From assembly GCF_009763255.1 (NCBI RefSeq), contig NZ_WSJB01000022.1, forward strand, positions 124,001 through 188,000: a stretch of DNA of 64,000 nt, written 5' to 3'. Origin of the DNA: Bordetella sp. 02P26C-1 (GTDB lineage: Bacteria > Pseudomonadota > Gammaproteobacteria > Burkholderiales > Burkholderiaceae_B). This document shows, piece after piece, positions 44,331 through 54,769 of this stretch; positions within the stretch are counted from its first letter, which is position 1; each line of letters opens with the position of its first letter. Made by a program: the position numbers and the translations under genes. The notes beneath the pieces were generated by a model. That model was not told the origin of the DNA. It was given only the letters and a program-made list of their open reading frames with translations, and made no database searches.

Positions 44331-44356
44331 TTATTTATTCCATATAATTATTCATT

Positions 44357-45262
44357 GTGAAGATAAGACTGACACTGCGTCAGCTGGAGATATTCCGCGC
44401 ACTGGCCGACACGCTGAACTTCAGCGAGGCGGCCAAGGCCGTTCATCTATCCCAGCCAGCATTGAGCAATGCGATCCGCAAGATGGAAGAGATCGTGGAG
44501 GCGCCGCTGGTCGATCGCACCACGCGCTCGGTCCGGCTCACCTCCATCGGTCAAGAGCTGCTGAAAGTCACCACGCGCCTGCTGCACGACCTGGACGACG
44601 CGCTAGAAGACGTCAGCGCGTTGGCCCAGGGTAAAACGGGTCACCTCAGTGTCTCGGCCGTGCCGTCATTGGCGGCCACCTTTTTCCCGGAAGTCTTGCG
44701 CCGCTATCAGGAGAAATATCCGAACGTGGCGCTGCAAGCCCGTGACGCGCTCTCGGAGGCCTCTATCCAAGCGCTAAAAACCGGCCAGGTCGACATCGCT
44801 ATCGCGCCCGCGAAGCCCCACGACGATGAGCTGGTGCAGCATGCATTGTTTCGGGATCGGCTGGTATTGATTTGCCGGGCGGACCACGAGCTGGCGCAGT
44901 TCAATCGGGTCACGTGGTCCCGACTCTGGCCCTACCGGCTGGTGTCGCTGGCGACGACGAGTAACGTCCGTCACATACTCGAAGCCGAATACGCCCAGCA
45001 CGGCACGGCCTTTCAACCGGCATTCGAAGTCGAACAGGCCAGTACATTGATCGGGTTTATCATGAACGAGCTGGGCATCGGCATCTTGCCGGCTTCGTTG
45101 ACGCCGCTGCTGAATTTCAGCGGATTGAAGATGATCGAACTGGGCTCGCCAGAGATCCATCGATCCATCTGTGTGATGCATTTGAAGTCGCGAGCGCTCA
45201 CGCCCGCCGCGCAAAATTTCCTCGCCGACTGCCGGGAGCTGGCTGACAAATACGCGCAGTGA
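44357..45262 (+). CDS. LysR family transcriptional regulator
   Basis: 301 residues from GTG 44357. The N-terminal winged helix (LRQLEIFRALADTLNFSEAAKAVHLSQPALSNAIRKME) and the LysR substrate-binding domain (GHLSVSAVPSLAATFFPEVLRRY, ELGIGILPASL) are complete. It most likely senses an intermediate or substrate of the divergent TauD-enolase-Bug-Bug-FAA operon and activates it. Confidence 0.9.
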   Translation: MKIRLTLRQLEIFRALADTLNFSEAAKAVHLSQPALSNAIRKMEEIVEAPLVDRTTRSVRLTSIGQELLKVTTRLLHDLDDALEDVSALAQGKTGHLSVSAVPSLAATFFPEVLRRYQEKYPNVALQARDALSEASIQALKTGQVDIAIAPAKPHDDELVQHALFRDRLVLICRADHELAQFNRVTWSRLWPYRLVSLATTSNVRHILEAEYAQHGTAFQPAFEVEQASTLIGFIMNELGIGILPASLTPLLNFSGLKMIELGSPEIHRSICVMHLKSRALTPAAQNFLADCRELADKYAQ

Positions 45263-45357
45263 TGATTCCTCGCCGCCGGCTTGCGCGCCGCTCGATGTCG
45301 ATGACGCGCACGGCCGATACCTGCACACATCGCGATACCGCGCGTCCCGTCACGACA

Positions 45358-45388
45358 AAGCCCGGCTTTCGCTAGAAAGGCCGGGCTT
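45358..45388. terminator. Hairpin between convergent lysR and ppsA (1 of 3)
   Basis: AAGCCCGG (45358-45365) and CCGGGCTT (45381-45388) with an inner CTTTC/GAAAG pair. It is suited to ending both transcripts although T-runs are short. Confidence 0.6.
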
Positions 45389-45398
45389 ATGTATTGCG

Positions 45399-45419
45399 AC
45401 GCCTGATCAAGTCAGGCGT
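45399..45419. terminator. Hairpin between convergent lysR and ppsA (2 of 3)
   Basis: ACGCCTGA and TCAGGCGT form a perfect 8-bp stem with a 5-base loop. Confidence 0.4.
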
Positions 45420-45442
45420 GTAGACTTCTCTACGCGAGGATC

Positions 45443-45471
45443 AAGCGGCGGCCCATCCCGCGCCGCCGCTT
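45443..45471. terminator. Hairpin just after ppsA (3 of 3)
   Basis: AAGCGGCGGC (45443-45452) and GCCGCCGCTT (45462-45471) form a perfect 10-bp stem; it begins 12 bases past the ppsA stop on the minus strand. No U-tract is seen. Confidence 0.5.
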
Positions 45472-45483
45472 GCACTTAGCGAA

Positions 45484-47847
45484 TTACTTCGCCAGACGCT
45501 GCCACGTGTCGACCACCGTATCCGGGTTCAAGGACATGGACAGAATGCCTTCGTCCTTGAGCCATTGGGCAAAATCCGGATGGTCGCTGGGACCTTGGCC
45601 GCAGATACCCACGTATTTGTCCGCCGCCAGGCAAGCCTTGATCGCACGACGCAGCATGAATTTAACCGCGTCATCGCGCTCGTCGAAGTCGGCTGCCAGC
45701 AGCTCCATGCCCGAATCGCGGTCCAGACCCAGCGTGAGCTGCGTCATGTCGTTCGAACCGATGGAGAAGCCATCGAAATGCTCGAGGAACTGCTCCGCCA
45801 AAATCGCGTTGGACGGCACTTCGCACATCATGATCAGGCGCAAGCCGTTTTCGCCGCGCTTCAGACCATTGGTGGCCAACAGATCGACCACGCGCTTGGC
45901 TTGGCTGACCGTACGAACGAACGGCACCATGATCTCGACGTTGGTCAGACCCATGACATCGCGGACCTTCTTCAAGGCCTCGCATTCCATACGGAAGCAT
46001 TCCGCGAAGTCTTCAGCGATGTAGCGCGACGCGCCACGGAAGCCCAGCATGGGGTTCTCTTCCTCGGGCTCGTAACGCGAACCGCCCACCAGCTTGCGAT
46101 ACTCGTTCGACTTGAAGTCCGACATACGCACGATGACGGACTTCGGCCAGAACGCAGCGCCAATGGTGGCGATGCCCTCGGCGAGCTTTTCGACGAAGAA
46201 CGCACGTGGGCTGGCGTAGCCGCGAGCGGCCGATTCCACCGCTTTCTTCAGCTCGGCGTCGACATTCGGATAGTCGAGCACGGCCTTGGGGTGAATGCCG
46301 ATGTTATTGTTGATGATGAATTCCAGGCGGGCCAGACCCACGCCCGAGTTCGGAATCTGCGCGAAATCAAACGCCAGCTGGGGGTTACCCACGTTCATCA
46401 TGATCTTGACATCGATTGGCGGCATTTCGCCACGGCGGACTTCCTCGACCTCGGTCTCGATCAAGCCGTCATAGATGCGGCCTTCGTCGCCTTCGGCGCA
46501 CGATACCGTGACCGATTGGCCTTCTTTCAGGATGCTGGTGGCATCGCCGCAGCCCACGACAGCCGGAATACCCAGCTCGCGTGCGATGATCGCAGCGTGG
46601 CAAGTACGGCCGCCACGGTTGGTGACGATGGCCGAGGCACGCTTCATGACCGGTTCCCAGTTGGGGTCCGTCATGTCGGTGACCAGGATGTCGCCCGGCT
46701 GGACGCGGTCCATTTCCGAGATATCGCCGACCACGCGAACGGGGCCCGAGCCGATTTTCTGACCAATGGCGCGGCCGGTGATCAGAACTTGACCCGTGGC
46801 CTTGAGGCGATAGCGCTGTTGCACATCGTTGGCGCCCTGTTGCGACTTCACCGTTTCCGGACGCGCTTGCAGGATATAGATCTTGCCATCGATGCCATCG
46901 CGGCCCCACTCGACGTCCATCGGACGGCCGTAGTGTTTTTCGATGATGACGGCGTAGCGGGCCAGCTCGGCGACTTCGTCGTCCGTCAGCGAGTAGCGGT
47001 TGCGTTCGGACACGGGCACGTCCACCGTGCGCACGGCGCGGCCTTCGGTACGCTCGGGGTCAAATTCCATCTTGATCAGCTTCGAACCGATACGGCGGCT
47101 GACGATGGGATAGTGGCCGGATTCCAGCGACGGCTTGAAGACGTAGAACTCGTCCGGGTTGACCGCGCCTTGCACCACGGTTTCGCCCAAGCCGTAGGAC
47201 GAGGTGATAAACACCACATCTTGGAAGCCGGATTCGGTATCGATGGTGAACATCACGCCGGCGCTGCCCTTGTCCGAGCGCACCATGCGTTGCACGCCAG
47301 CCGACAGAGCGACTTCCGCGTGGGCGTAGCCCTTGTGCACGCGATAGGAAATCGCGCGGTCGTTATACAGCGAGGCGAAGACGTGACGGATCTTGTCCAG
47401 CACATCCTCGATGCCGACTACGTTCAAAAAGGTTTCTTGCTGACCGGCAAACGAGGCATCCGGCAAGTCTTCGGCGGTGGCCGACGAACGCACGGCGAAG
47501 GAACCCTTGCCATCGGCGTCCAGCGCGGCGAAAGCGGTACGGATTTGCTGCTCGAATTCGGCGGAAAACGGCGCATCGATGATCCATTGGCGGATCTCGG
47601 CGCCAGCCACGGCCAGTTCACGCACGTCTTCGGGATTCAACGTGCTCAGGCGCGTAGCAATACGCTCGTCCAGGCCAGAAGCCTTCAGGAAATCACGGAA
47701 GGCCTCTGCAGTCGTGGCAAAGCCGCCCGGGACGCGGACACCCGCGCCGGACAGCTGACTGATCATTTCACCTAACGATGCGTTCTTACCTCCTACCGAG
47801 TCCACGTCCGTCATGCGGAGCTGCTCGAACGAAACGACATACGACAT
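45484..47847 (-). CDS. ppsA: Phosphoenolpyruvate synthase
   Basis: 787 residues, close to the E. coli length. The phospho-carrier His417 is in [15 protein letters not shown], the N-terminal ATP-grasp part opens with [15 protein letters not shown], and the C-terminal PEP/pyruvate domain has MCEVPSN and [16 protein letters not shown]. It makes PEP from pyruvate and ATP for gluconeogenesis. Ribosome-binding site AAGGTGA precedes the start. The divergent neighbour is its regulator. Confidence 0.96.
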   Translation of the reverse strand: MSYVVSFEQLRMTDVDSVGGKNASLGEMISQLSGAGVRVPGGFATTAEAFRDFLKASGLDERIATRLSTLNPEDVRELAVAGAEIRQWIIDAPFSAEFEQQIRTAFAALDADGKGSFAVRSSATAEDLPDASFAGQQETFLNVVGIEDVLDKIRHVFASLYNDRAISYRVHKGYAHAEVALSAGVQRMVRSDKGSAGVMFTIDTESGFQDVVFITSSYGLGETVVQGAVNPDEFYVFKPSLESGHYPIVSRRIGSKLIKMEFDPERTEGRAVRTVDVPVSERNRYSLTDDEVAELARYAVIIEKHYGRPMDVEWGRDGIDGKIYILQARPETVKSQQGANDVQQRYRLKATGQVLITGRAIGQKIGSGPVRVVGDISEMDRVQPGDILVTDMTDPNWEPVMKRASAIVTNRGGRTCHAAIIARELGIPAVVGCGDATSILKEGQSVTVSCAEGDEGRIYDGLIETEVEEVRRGEMPPIDVKIMMNVGNPQLAFDFAQIPNSGVGLARLEFIINNNIGIHPKAVLDYPNVDAELKKAVESAARGYASPRAFFVEKLAEGIATIGAAFWPKSVIVRMSDFKSNEYRKLVGGSRYEPEEENPMLGFRGASRYIAEDFAECFRMECEALKKVRDVMGLTNVEIMVPFVRTVSQAKRVVDLLATNGLKRGENGLRLIMMCEVPSNAILAEQFLEHFDGFSIGSNDMTQLTLGLDRDSGMELLAADFDERDDAVKFMLRRAIKACLAADKYVGICGQGPSDHPDFAQWLKDEGILSMSLNPDTVVDTWQRLAK

Positions 47848-47877
47848 TTAAGTCACCTTTTACAATAGAGAAAGCGA

Positions 47878-47911
47878 GTTTGGTCAACACACCGTGATGC
47901 ACTGACCAAAC
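47878..47911. promoter_or_regulatory. 9-bp dyad in the ppsA/ppsR divergent promoter
   Basis: GTTTGGTCA (47878-47886) and TGACCAAAC (47903-47911) are perfect inverted arms with a 16-base spacer, centred between the two divergent genes and 31 bases upstream of ppsA. A shared operator is likely. Confidence 0.55.
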
Positions 47912-48004
47912 CAGCCTGAGACCGCTCTTTGGGGTGACTGATTGGGGGCAAATTGTACTCGGTCGGATACTCCTACCCTCCCCCTTGGTTGGAAAATTTT
48001 ACAT

Positions 48005-48835
48005 ATGGCTTCCTCCCCTATCGAACGTACTGTCTACATCGTCTCCGACAGTACGGGTATCACCGCCGAAACGTTCAGCAATTCGGTCCTGTCCCAGTTT
48101 GACCAAGTGCGGTTCAAGGCGATCCGGCTACCGTTTATCGACACGTTGGAGAAAGCCGAGGAAGTCGCCGCGCGCATCAACCGCAACGCGCGCGAGACCG
48201 GCTTTCCGCCCATTGTCTTCAGCACATTGGTCGACCCGGCTAGTATGGACGTCGTGCGCCGCGCGAACGGCGTTTTTTTGGATCTTTTTGCGACATTCGT
48301 GGGGCACATCGAACAGGCCTTGGGGATCAAATCCAGCCACTCGATTGGCCGTTCGCACATGGCGGCGAACTCGGAGGAATATCGGCGCCGGATCGACGCG
48401 ATCAACTTCAGCCTGGCACACGACGACGGGCAGTTCATCAATCAGTTGGATCAGGCGGATGTGATTCTCGTGGGCGTGTCGCGTTGCGGAAAGACCCCCA
48501 CCAGCCTGTATTTGGCGATGCAGTACGCCATTAAAGCCGCGAACTTTCCGCTGACGCCGGATGATTTCGAACGCGGCACGTTGCCCTCGACCGTGGTGCC
48601 GCATCGCTCGAAGCTGTTTGGCTTGTCGATTCAGCCCGAGCGTCTGGCCGAGGTGCGCAACGAACGTCGGCCGAACAGCCGTTATGCGAATCTGGAACAA
48701 TGCCGCTACGAAGTCGCCGAGGCGGAGCGCATGATGCGGCGCGAAGGAATCTCCTGGCTATCGACGACCACCAAGTCGATCGAGGAAATCGCGACGACGG
48801 TGCTGCAGGAAGTGGGCCTGGACCGGTCTAACTGA
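48005..48835 (+). CDS. ppsR: PEP synthase regulatory kinase/pyrophosphorylase
   Basis: 276 residues from ATG 48005 (DUF299 family). The P-loop-like GVSRCGKTPTSL starts at residue 157, with Cys where many homologues have Ser. The N-terminus VYIVSDSTGITAETFSNSVLSQF is typical. It inactivates PpsA by ADP-dependent phosphorylation and reactivates it with Pi. An upstream in-frame extension to 47942 is unlikely to be translated. Confidence 0.93.
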   Translation: MASSPIERTVYIVSDSTGITAETFSNSVLSQFDQVRFKAIRLPFIDTLEKAEEVAARINRNARETGFPPIVFSTLVDPASMDVVRRANGVFLDLFATFVGHIEQALGIKSSHSIGRSHMAANSEEYRRRIDAINFSLAHDDGQFINQLDQADVILVGVSRCGKTPTSLYLAMQYAIKAANFPLTPDDFERGTLPSTVVPHRSKLFGLSIQPERLAEVRNERRPNSRYANLEQCRYEVAEAERMMRREGISWLSTTTKSIEEIATTVLQEVGLDRSN

Positions 48836-48913
48836 TCGGCATTCACCAGGGCCGGGATATAGGCGCCGCCGTTGGGTAGCGGGTCCGGCCCTTGTGTAGC
48901 GAGAAGCGCGGCG

Positions 48914-49702
48914 CTAGCGAAGCGCGTTTTGACGGCGCTGCTCGAACAGACACAGTGCGGTCGCGATGCCGACGTTCAGAGACTCGACCTTGGGCGAATG
49001 GTCGATCCGCACGCGCAATTTCGCACGCGCCTGCAATTCGGCGCTCACACCCTGCCCTTCATGGCCAAGCACCCAGGCGCAGGCGGAAGGCAAGGCAGTC
49101 GAATACAGGTCTTCGGCCTGATCCAGCGTCGTGACTGCTAGAGGCACGTCCAAGCGCTCGACGCAGGAGATCAGATCCACATGTTCGTGAACCTTCAACG
49201 CGAAATGCGCGCCCTGTCCGCCACGCAAGACCTTGGGCGACCATGCCGCGGCGCATCCCGTGGAAAGCAACACGCGGCCTACGCCTGCAGCCGCGCACAC
49301 TCGCAGAATTGTGCCGACATTGCCTGGGTCCTGGACACGATCCAGCCACACCGTTGATTCATCGAATCGCTCTGGTAGCGTGGGCACTGGCGGATCGACA
49401 ACAAAAATGACGCCCTGGCCTGTCTCTACGGTTTCCAGATGCTTGAGGAGTGTCGTGGGGACGATGAGAATGTCGCGCGCAGCCATGGTGTCGCTCAGGC
49501 CTCGCAGTAGGTCCGCGAGTTCCGGCCGCTCTAGGCGTTCTTCAGCGAATACCGCCAAGGCGGGCGCGCCAGCGAGCGACAGCCACGACTGGCACAAATG
49601 CACGCCTTCGAGAATGGCGCGCTCTCCGCGTCGTCCGGCATGCTGCGCCAGCCGCTGCAACTGTTTGAACTGAGGGTTGTCGCGGGAGGCGATGTGTTTC
49701 AT
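48914..49702 (-). CDS. TrmH/SpoU family RNA 2'-O-methyltransferase
   Basis: 262 residues. The N-terminal substrate-binding domain begins IASRDNPQFKQLQRLAQH; the SPOUT knot has LDRVQDPGNVGTILRVCAAAG, LGHEGQGVS and LNVGIATALCLFE, which bind SAM. It methylates rRNA or tRNA; the position is unknown. It is the last gene on this strand before the ppsR region, and 122 bases separate it from rnhB. Confidence 0.88.
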   Translation of the reverse strand: MKHIASRDNPQFKQLQRLAQHAGRRGERAILEGVHLCQSWLSLAGAPALAVFAEERLERPELADLLRGLSDTMAARDILIVPTTLLKHLETVETGQGVIFVVDPPVPTLPERFDESTVWLDRVQDPGNVGTILRVCAAAGVGRVLLSTGCAAAWSPKVLRGGQGAHFALKVHEHVDLISCVERLDVPLAVTTLDQAEDLYSTALPSACAWVLGHEGQGVSAELQARAKLRVRIDHSPKVESLNVGIATALCLFEQRRQNALR

Positions 49703-49824
49703 GACGAGAAGTTTGGGCGATAGACACTAAGGCGGCAACAAAGGCGTTGCGCGAATCTGCCAAAGGCGAATATTAGGCGCCTTCAGACGATGAGGCCGCG
49801 ATTCGACGTGGCGGCGAACGATTC

Positions 49825-50442
49825 CTAGACGGCCGCCGCGAGCAACTGGCGCACGGGCGCGAAACTGCGACGGTGCTCCAGACACGGGCCATGCTCGCGT
49901 AGGCGAGTCAAATGCAGAGCCGTGCCATATCCCTTGTGCTGGTCGAAACCATACTGTGGGAACTGTTCGTGCAGGCGCAGCAAATCGGCATCGCGCGCGG
50001 TTTTGGCCAAAATCGAGGCCGCTGAAATCGCGGGCACAAGCGCGTCGCCCTTTATCACGGTCTGTACGGTGCAACGCAGCGACGGCGCTTGATTGCCATC
50101 GACCATCGCAACCTGCGGAAACTGCGCTAGTCCTTCGACCGCGCGCTGCATGGCCAACATGGTGGCGCGCAGGATGTTCAGCGTGTCGATTTCCTCGACC
50201 GTGGCGCTGGCCACGCACCAGCTCAGCGCGCGCTCACGGATATCAAAAGCCAGCTCTTCCCGGCGACCCGCGGTCAGTACTTTCGAGTCTGCCAGACCCA
50301 AAACGGGCCGTGACGGGTCCAAAATCACTGCCGCCGCGTAGACCGCACCGGCCAACGGGCCACGACCGGCCTCGTCCACGCCGGCCATCGTGATGCCCGT
50401 GAAATCCGGGGTAATGTCGCTGAAAAGGCTATGCTGGTCCAT
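49825..50442 (-). CDS. rnhB: Ribonuclease HII
   Basis: 205 residues. Asp23-Glu24 in [22 protein letters not shown]-like region, then [11 protein letters not shown] and the later catalytic Asp residues give the DEDD metal site. It removes ribonucleotides and RNA primers from DNA. It overlaps lpxB by 14 bases. Confidence 0.94.
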   Translation of the reverse strand: MDQHSLFSDITPDFTGITMAGVDEAGRGPLAGAVYAAAVILDPSRPVLGLADSKVLTAGRREELAFDIRERALSWCVASATVEEIDTLNILRATMLAMQRAVEGLAQFPQVAMVDGNQAPSLRCTVQTVIKGDALVPAISAASILAKTARDADLLRLHEQFPQYGFDQHKGYGTALHLTRLREHGPCLEHRRSFAPVRQLLAAAV

Positions 50443-51616
50443 GAGCCACGTCGAGGATGGCGCGAGCAGCCAGTGTGGCCGTATCGCGCGTTAAATCATG
50501 ATGCATCTGGGTAAATCGCGACTGCACTCGCGCCGCATGCGCCTCGTCAGTCAGGGCTTCCCAGGTTGCAGCCGCCAGTTTGTCCGGCGTGGCGTCATCC
50601 TGCAAGAGCTCGGGCACGGCAAAGTCGCGCAACAGGACATTCGGAAGCCCCACCCAGGGCAGATACGGGCGCTGCTGACCCGATTTCCAGGCCATGATAC
50701 GCCGCATCCAAGGCGACAAATAGTAGGAAATCACCATCGGCCGCTTAAACAGCGCGGCTTCCAGGGTCGCCGTCCCGCTCGCCACCAACACCGCATCGCT
50801 GGCTTCCAAAGCGGTCCACGCAACCGGCATCCGGTCTGCCGCCGGCACATCGTCGGCCGTAATGCACCGCAGCCCCGGCACGGGATACTGTGCCAAGATC
50901 GCCTCAAACTCTTGCCGACGTTGCGCGTTGACCATGGGGACCACGCAAACCAGTGCAGGATCACGTTTCCGCAGCTGCTGAGCCGCTTGTAAAAAACGCG
51001 GCGCCAGGATGCGAATCTCCGAGGACCGGCTGCCCGGCAGAATCGCCAACACCCGGGCGTTGTCATCTAAGCCAAGGCGGTGACGTGCCGCTGCGCGGTC
51101 CGGCTCCATGGGGATGGCATCGGCTAGCGGATGGCCCACGTACGTGACGGGAATCCGCTCTTTGCGGTATAGCTCTTCCTCGAAAGGAAACAGCACGAGC
51201 ATATGCGAGACCGCTTCGCGAATCTTGTGGATGCGTTCGTAACGCCAAGCCCAGATAGAGGGCCCCACGAAGTGCACCGTGGGAATACCGGCTTGTCGAA
51301 GCTGTAATTCGAGCTTCAGATTGAAGTCAGGCGCGTCCACGCCCACGAAGACCGAGGGCGGCGTCGCCAGCCAGCGGCGTTTCACATCGCCATACGTGCG
51401 CAGCAAGCTCGGCAGACGCTTTAACGCGTCTACATAGCCGAACACCGTCAGCGCGTGCATAGGATGCCAGGCTTCGAAACCGGCCGAGTCCATGGCTGGC
51501 CCGCCAATCCCCTGACAACGCAGATCGGCCTGCGCGGCGCGCAAGCCATTGATGACACGGCTGGCCAGCAGGTCGCCCGAGGGCTCGCCCGCGACCATGC
51601 CGACAGTGATGGTCAT
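50429..51616 (-). CDS. lpxB: Lipid-A-disaccharide synthase
   Basis: 395 residues of the GT19 family. N-terminal [18 protein letters not shown] and central [17 protein letters not shown] plus LPGSRSSEI are diagnostic. It joins UDP-2,3-diacylglucosamine and lipid X into the lipid A disaccharide at the inner membrane. It overlaps lpxA by 4 bases. Confidence 0.95.
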   Translation of the reverse strand: MTITVGMVAGEPSGDLLASRVINGLRAAQADLRCQGIGGPAMDSAGFEAWHPMHALTVFGYVDALKRLPSLLRTYGDVKRRWLATPPSVFVGVDAPDFNLKLELQLRQAGIPTVHFVGPSIWAWRYERIHKIREAVSHMLVLFPFEEELYRKERIPVTYVGHPLADAIPMEPDRAAARHRLGLDDNARVLAILPGSRSSEIRILAPRFLQAAQQLRKRDPALVCVVPMVNAQRRQEFEAILAQYPVPGLRCITADDVPAADRMPVAWTALEASDAVLVASGTATLEAALFKRPMVISYYLSPWMRRIMAWKSGQQRPYLPWVGLPNVLLRDFAVPELLQDDATPDKLAAATWEALTDEAHAARVQSRFTQMHHDLTRDTATLAARAILDVAHGPA

Positions 51617-52407
51617 GGACGGATGATGCCCCGGGTAGAGGCGTCGAAAAAGTCGATCAGAACCTGCAGCGCTTCGGCGGCATCCGGATGCGATTGCTGG
51701 CGGGCACGCAGCTCGGCGCGCGCCTCATCCAACGAGAAGCCACGGCGAAACACGATCTTGTACGCCTCGCGCAGGCTGCTGATCACCGAGGCGCTGAAGC
51801 CCCGGCGCTTGAGGCCTTCGACATTGATGCCGACCGGACGGCAGGGGTTGCCCGCGCCCAACACAAACGGCGGCATATCCTGCATGAGCGAGCTGTTGCC
51901 GCCGGTCATGCTGTGGGCGCCGATCTTGCTGAACTGGTGCACGCCCGTGAGTCCACCGACAATCGCCCAGTCGCCGACGTGCACATGCCCACCCAATTGC
52001 ACCGAATTCGCCAAAATGGTGTTGTTGCCCACGTGGCAATCATGCGCCACGTGCACGTAGGCCATGATCCAGTTATCGTTGCCGATCGTGGTCAGGCCAC
52101 CGTCTTGGACCGTGCCGGTATTGAAGGTCGTGAATTCACGGATCGTGTTGCGGTCACCGATCACCAGACGCGTGGGTTCACCCGCGTACTTCTTGTCCTG
52201 CGGCATGCCGCCGACAGAGCAATAACGGTAAATCCGGTTCTCGCGCCCGATCGTGGTGACACCATCGATCACGCAATGCGGCCCGATCTCCGTCCCGGCA
52301 TCGATGGTGACATCTGGGCCGATAACCGAATACGGCCCGACGCGCACGCTGCTGTCGAGCTTGGCGGCCGGGTCGACCAAGGCTGTGGGATGGATATTTC
52401 CAGACAT
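51613..52407 (-). CDS. lpxA: UDP-N-acetylglucosamine acyltransferase
   Basis: 264 residues of left-handed beta-helix hexapeptide repeats (for example [35 protein letters not shown]). The catalytic His lies in this AHDCHVGN region, and [20 protein letters not shown] contains the downstream His. It adds the first hydroxyacyl chain of lipid A. The fabZ stop is directly upstream. Confidence 0.96.
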   Translation of the reverse strand: MSGNIHPTALVDPAAKLDSSVRVGPYSVIGPDVTIDAGTEIGPHCVIDGVTTIGRENRIYRYCSVGGMPQDKKYAGEPTRLVIGDRNTIREFTTFNTGTVQDGGLTTIGNDNWIMAYVHVAHDCHVGNNTILANSVQLGGHVHVGDWAIVGGLTGVHQFSKIGAHSMTGGNSSLMQDMPPFVLGAGNPCRPVGINVEGLKRRGFSASVISSLREAYKIVFRRGFSLDEARAELRARQQSHPDAAEALQVLIDFFDASTRGIIRP

Positions 52408-52863
52408 TTAAGCTTCCAAGCTACGGATTGCGCACATCAGCTTGGCTTCGGCCACGACTTGGCCGTCCACTAAGGCGCGCCCGGAATATTTACAGATCGC
52501 GCGGCTAAGCCGCTCGGCTTGCACTTCCAGACGGAGCTGGTCACCCGGCACCACGGGTCGACGGAAACGGGCCTCGTCGATACCCACCAGGTAATACGCC
52601 GTCTTGGCGCTGTCGCACTTCAGGCCACCGTCCTCGTCCGTGAACGAAAACAGCGCGGCCGCCTGCGCCATGGCTTCGGTGATGAGCACACCCGGCATGA
52701 CCGGATGATGCGGGAAATGTCCCTCGAAGAACGGTTCATTGATCGACACGTTCTTGATGGCGACGATGGATTTGCCCGGCACGATCTCCAGAACGCGGTC
52801 GATGAGCAGCATCGGATAGCGATGCGGCAAACGCTCCATGATCGCCTTGATGTCGAGTTCCAT
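52408..52863 (-). CDS. fabZ: 3-hydroxyacyl-ACP dehydratase FabZ
   Basis: 151-residue hot-dog fold. His49 in [15 protein letters not shown] and Glu63 in ITEAMAQ are the catalytic pair. It dehydrates 3-hydroxyacyl-ACP, competing with LpxA and LpxD for the same substrate. Position between lpxD and lpxA is the conserved order. Confidence 0.96.
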   Translation of the reverse strand: MELDIKAIMERLPHRYPMLLIDRVLEIVPGKSIVAIKNVSINEPFFEGHFPHHPVMPGVLITEAMAQAAALFSFTDEDGGLKCDSAKTAYYLVGIDEARFRRPVVPGDQLRLEVQAERLSRAICKYSGRALVDGQVVAEAKLMCAIRSLEA

Positions 52864-52897
52864 TTCTAAAAATTCCTAGCGTATTTGATAGTTGCGC

Positions 52898-52920
52898 CGC
52901 CCTCGTCGAACGCGAGGGCG
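52898..52920 (-). terminator. Hairpin in the lpxD-fabZ gap
   Basis: CGCCCTCG (52898-52905) and CGAGGGCG (52913-52920) form a perfect 8-bp stem with a 7-base loop, starting 2 bases past the lpxD stop. Without a U-tract it is more likely an mRNA processing or attenuation element than a full terminator. Confidence 0.5.
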
Positions 52921-52922
52921 TG

Positions 52923-54077
52923 TCAGTCTTTCTCGAGTGCGCGCAGCCGGCGGCGCAGCTGCGACAGCTGTTGTATCACAGCGGCATTGCGCTGCCACTG
53001 GCCATGCTCCGCATACGGATACACGCCAGTGTAACGCCCCGGCTGGGTAATGCTCGACGTCACCGCCGTCCCACCGGAAACATGCACATCGTCCGCGAGC
53101 GTCAGATGACCCGACAGCATGGCGGCGCCCGCGATCGTGCAACGTGAGCCAATAACGGTGGACCCGGCAATCCCCACGCACGCGGCGATCGCGGTATGTG
53201 CCCCGATACGGACGTTGTGAGCGATCATGATCTGGTTGTCCAGCTTCACGCCATCGCCAATCACCGTGTCTTCCAGCGCGCCACGGTCGATCGTGGTGTT
53301 CGCGCCGATCTCGACATCATCGCCCACACGCACGCCGCCAAGTTGCGCGATTTTGCCCCAGGCGCCCTTGCCCAAGGTCGGATCGGGCGCAAAACCGAAG
53401 CCGTCAGCGCCCAGCACGGCGCCGCTATGGACGATGGCGCGTGCGCCAATGTGCACATTGTCGTAGAGCGTGACACGGGCGTGCAGCATGCAATCGGGAC
53501 CGACAGTCGAGCCGGCGCCGATGACGCAGCCCGGGCCGAGCGTCGTGCCGCGCGAGATCCGTGCACCAGCCTCGACCACGCAGTGCGGACCGATGCGCAC
53601 ATCGTCCTCGATCACGGCGTCGGCAGCGACCACGGCCAGCGCATGCACGCTGGCGGGCAGTTTTGGGCGACGCGCGGCGTCGAACCATTGGGCCAGCCGA
53701 GCGTAAAGCAGGTACGGGTGCGCACACACCACGCGCAAAGCGGCGGGCATCTCGGCGTTGGCCGCCATGGCTTGCGCCACGTCGGGCGTGACAATCACGG
53801 CAGCCGCCCGCGTACCGGCAAGCTGTGCTTGATAACGCGGATTGCTCAGGAATGTGATTTCTTCCGGACCGGCAGACGCCAACGTGCCTATGCCTCGAAT
53901 TTGGGGCATAGGCACGCCCGCCGAGGCTGCGCCGGTAGCGGCAGCCTCGGCAAGATCCAGACTTCGCACATCCCCGGCCTTACCGGACTCAATCCGCAGA
54001 TCAAGCCCTTGGGTGTTCACCGACGCCAGCAGCGCATCCAGGGCCGGGGCGCGGGCGGTATCCAGCAGGACAGGCAT
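52923..54077 (-). CDS. lpxD: UDP-3-O-acylglucosamine N-acyltransferase
   Basis: 384 residues, somewhat longer than the E. coli protein (341). The N-terminal uridine-binding domain includes [15 protein letters not shown], followed by hexapeptide repeats with the catalytic region [24 protein letters not shown] and a C-terminal helix ending in [14 protein letters not shown]. It adds the second hydroxyacyl chain to the lipid A precursor. Confidence 0.95.
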   Translation of the reverse strand: MPVLLDTARAPALDALLASVNTQGLDLRIESGKAGDVRSLDLAEAAATGAASAGVPMPQIRGIGTLASAGPEEITFLSNPRYQAQLAGTRAAAVIVTPDVAQAMAANAEMPAALRVVCAHPYLLYARLAQWFDAARRPKLPASVHALAVVAADAVIEDDVRIGPHCVVEAGARISRGTTLGPGCVIGAGSTVGPDCMLHARVTLYDNVHIGARAIVHSGAVLGADGFGFAPDPTLGKGAWGKIAQLGGVRVGDDVEIGANTTIDRGALEDTVIGDGVKLDNQIMIAHNVRIGAHTAIAACVGIAGSTVIGSRCTIAGAAMLSGHLTLADDVHVSGGTAVTSSITQPGRYTGVYPYAEHGQWQRNAAVIQQLSQLRRRLRALEKD

Positions 54078-54088
54078 GCGACCTCGGC

Positions 54089-54649
54089 TTAACGACCGAG
54101 GGCCTGGATCACCTTGTCGGTGATGTCAATGCGAGGATTGACCGTCACGGCGTCTTGCACGATGAGGTCATAGTTTTCTTTCTCGGCGATGTTCTTGATG
54201 GCCTGGTTGGCCTTGGTCACGATCGCGGAGAATTCCTCGTTGCGGCGACGATTGAAGTCTTCCTGGAATTCACGGCGCTTGCGCTGCAGGTCCGTATCCA
54301 AACGGGCCAGATCGCGCTGACGGTTGACGCGGTCGGTCTCCGAAAGGACAGGCGCGTCCTTGTCGAATTTTTCGACTTGCGTGCGCAGGCTGTTGCTCAG
54401 GCGTTGCAGCTCGTCGTCACGTTTCTTGAATTCTGTCTCGATCTTGCTCTGCGCGGTCTTGGCCGGGCCGGACTCACGCAGGATGCGCTCCGTGTTCACG
54501 AAACCGATCTTGGTGCCTTGCGCATGGGCCGGCAGCGTCACGGCGGAACCGAGGAACAGCGCACCCGCCAGGGCCAGCGACCCGCGCAGTTTGCCAACGC
54601 GTGTTGCACGCGCCGGGCTCGAGGTGTTGAGTGCGTAATCAGACGTCAT
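54089..54649 (-). CDS. skp: Periplasmic chaperone Skp/OmpH
   Basis: 186 residues from ATG 54649 with AAGGTGAG upstream. A signal peptide with a long n-region ends near AHAQG (about residue 44), then the beta/coiled-coil Skp fold ([12 protein letters not shown], long helices rich in Lys/Glu/Arg/Gln). It carries unfolded outer-membrane proteins to BamA, whose gene is upstream. Confidence 0.92.
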   Translation of the reverse strand: MTSDYALNTSSPARATRVGKLRGSLALAGALFLGSAVTLPAHAQGTKIGFVNTERILRESGPAKTAQSKIETEFKKRDDELQRLSNSLRTQVEKFDKDAPVLSETDRVNRQRDLARLDTDLQRKRREFQEDFNRRRNEEFSAIVTKANQAIKNIAEKENYDLIVQDAVTVNPRIDITDKVIQALGR

Positions 54650-54705
54650 GAAAATCTCACCTTCGAATGAGGTAAAGCAAAGCCGTTATTGTGCCACTAA
54701 TCCAA

Positions 54706-54730
54706 CAAGAGGCCGTGTTGCGGCCTCTTG
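54706..54730 (-). terminator. Hairpin in the bamA-skp gap
   Basis: CAAGAGGCCG (54706-54715) and CGGCCTCTTG (54721-54730) form a perfect 10-bp stem with a 5-base loop, 39 bases past the bamA stop. No long U-tract follows, so partial termination or mRNA protection is more likely than complete stopping. Confidence 0.6.
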
Positions 54731-54769
54731 CCGGTGTGTACAGGCGTAACCGGATGGTCTTTTGCAGAA

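Noticed and set aside
45565-47775. 736-codon open frame opposite ppsA
   Set aside because: It is the complement of a conserved enzyme in a GC-rich genome with strong third-position bias; its His/Arg/Asp-rich translation has no fold and it lacks a start signal.
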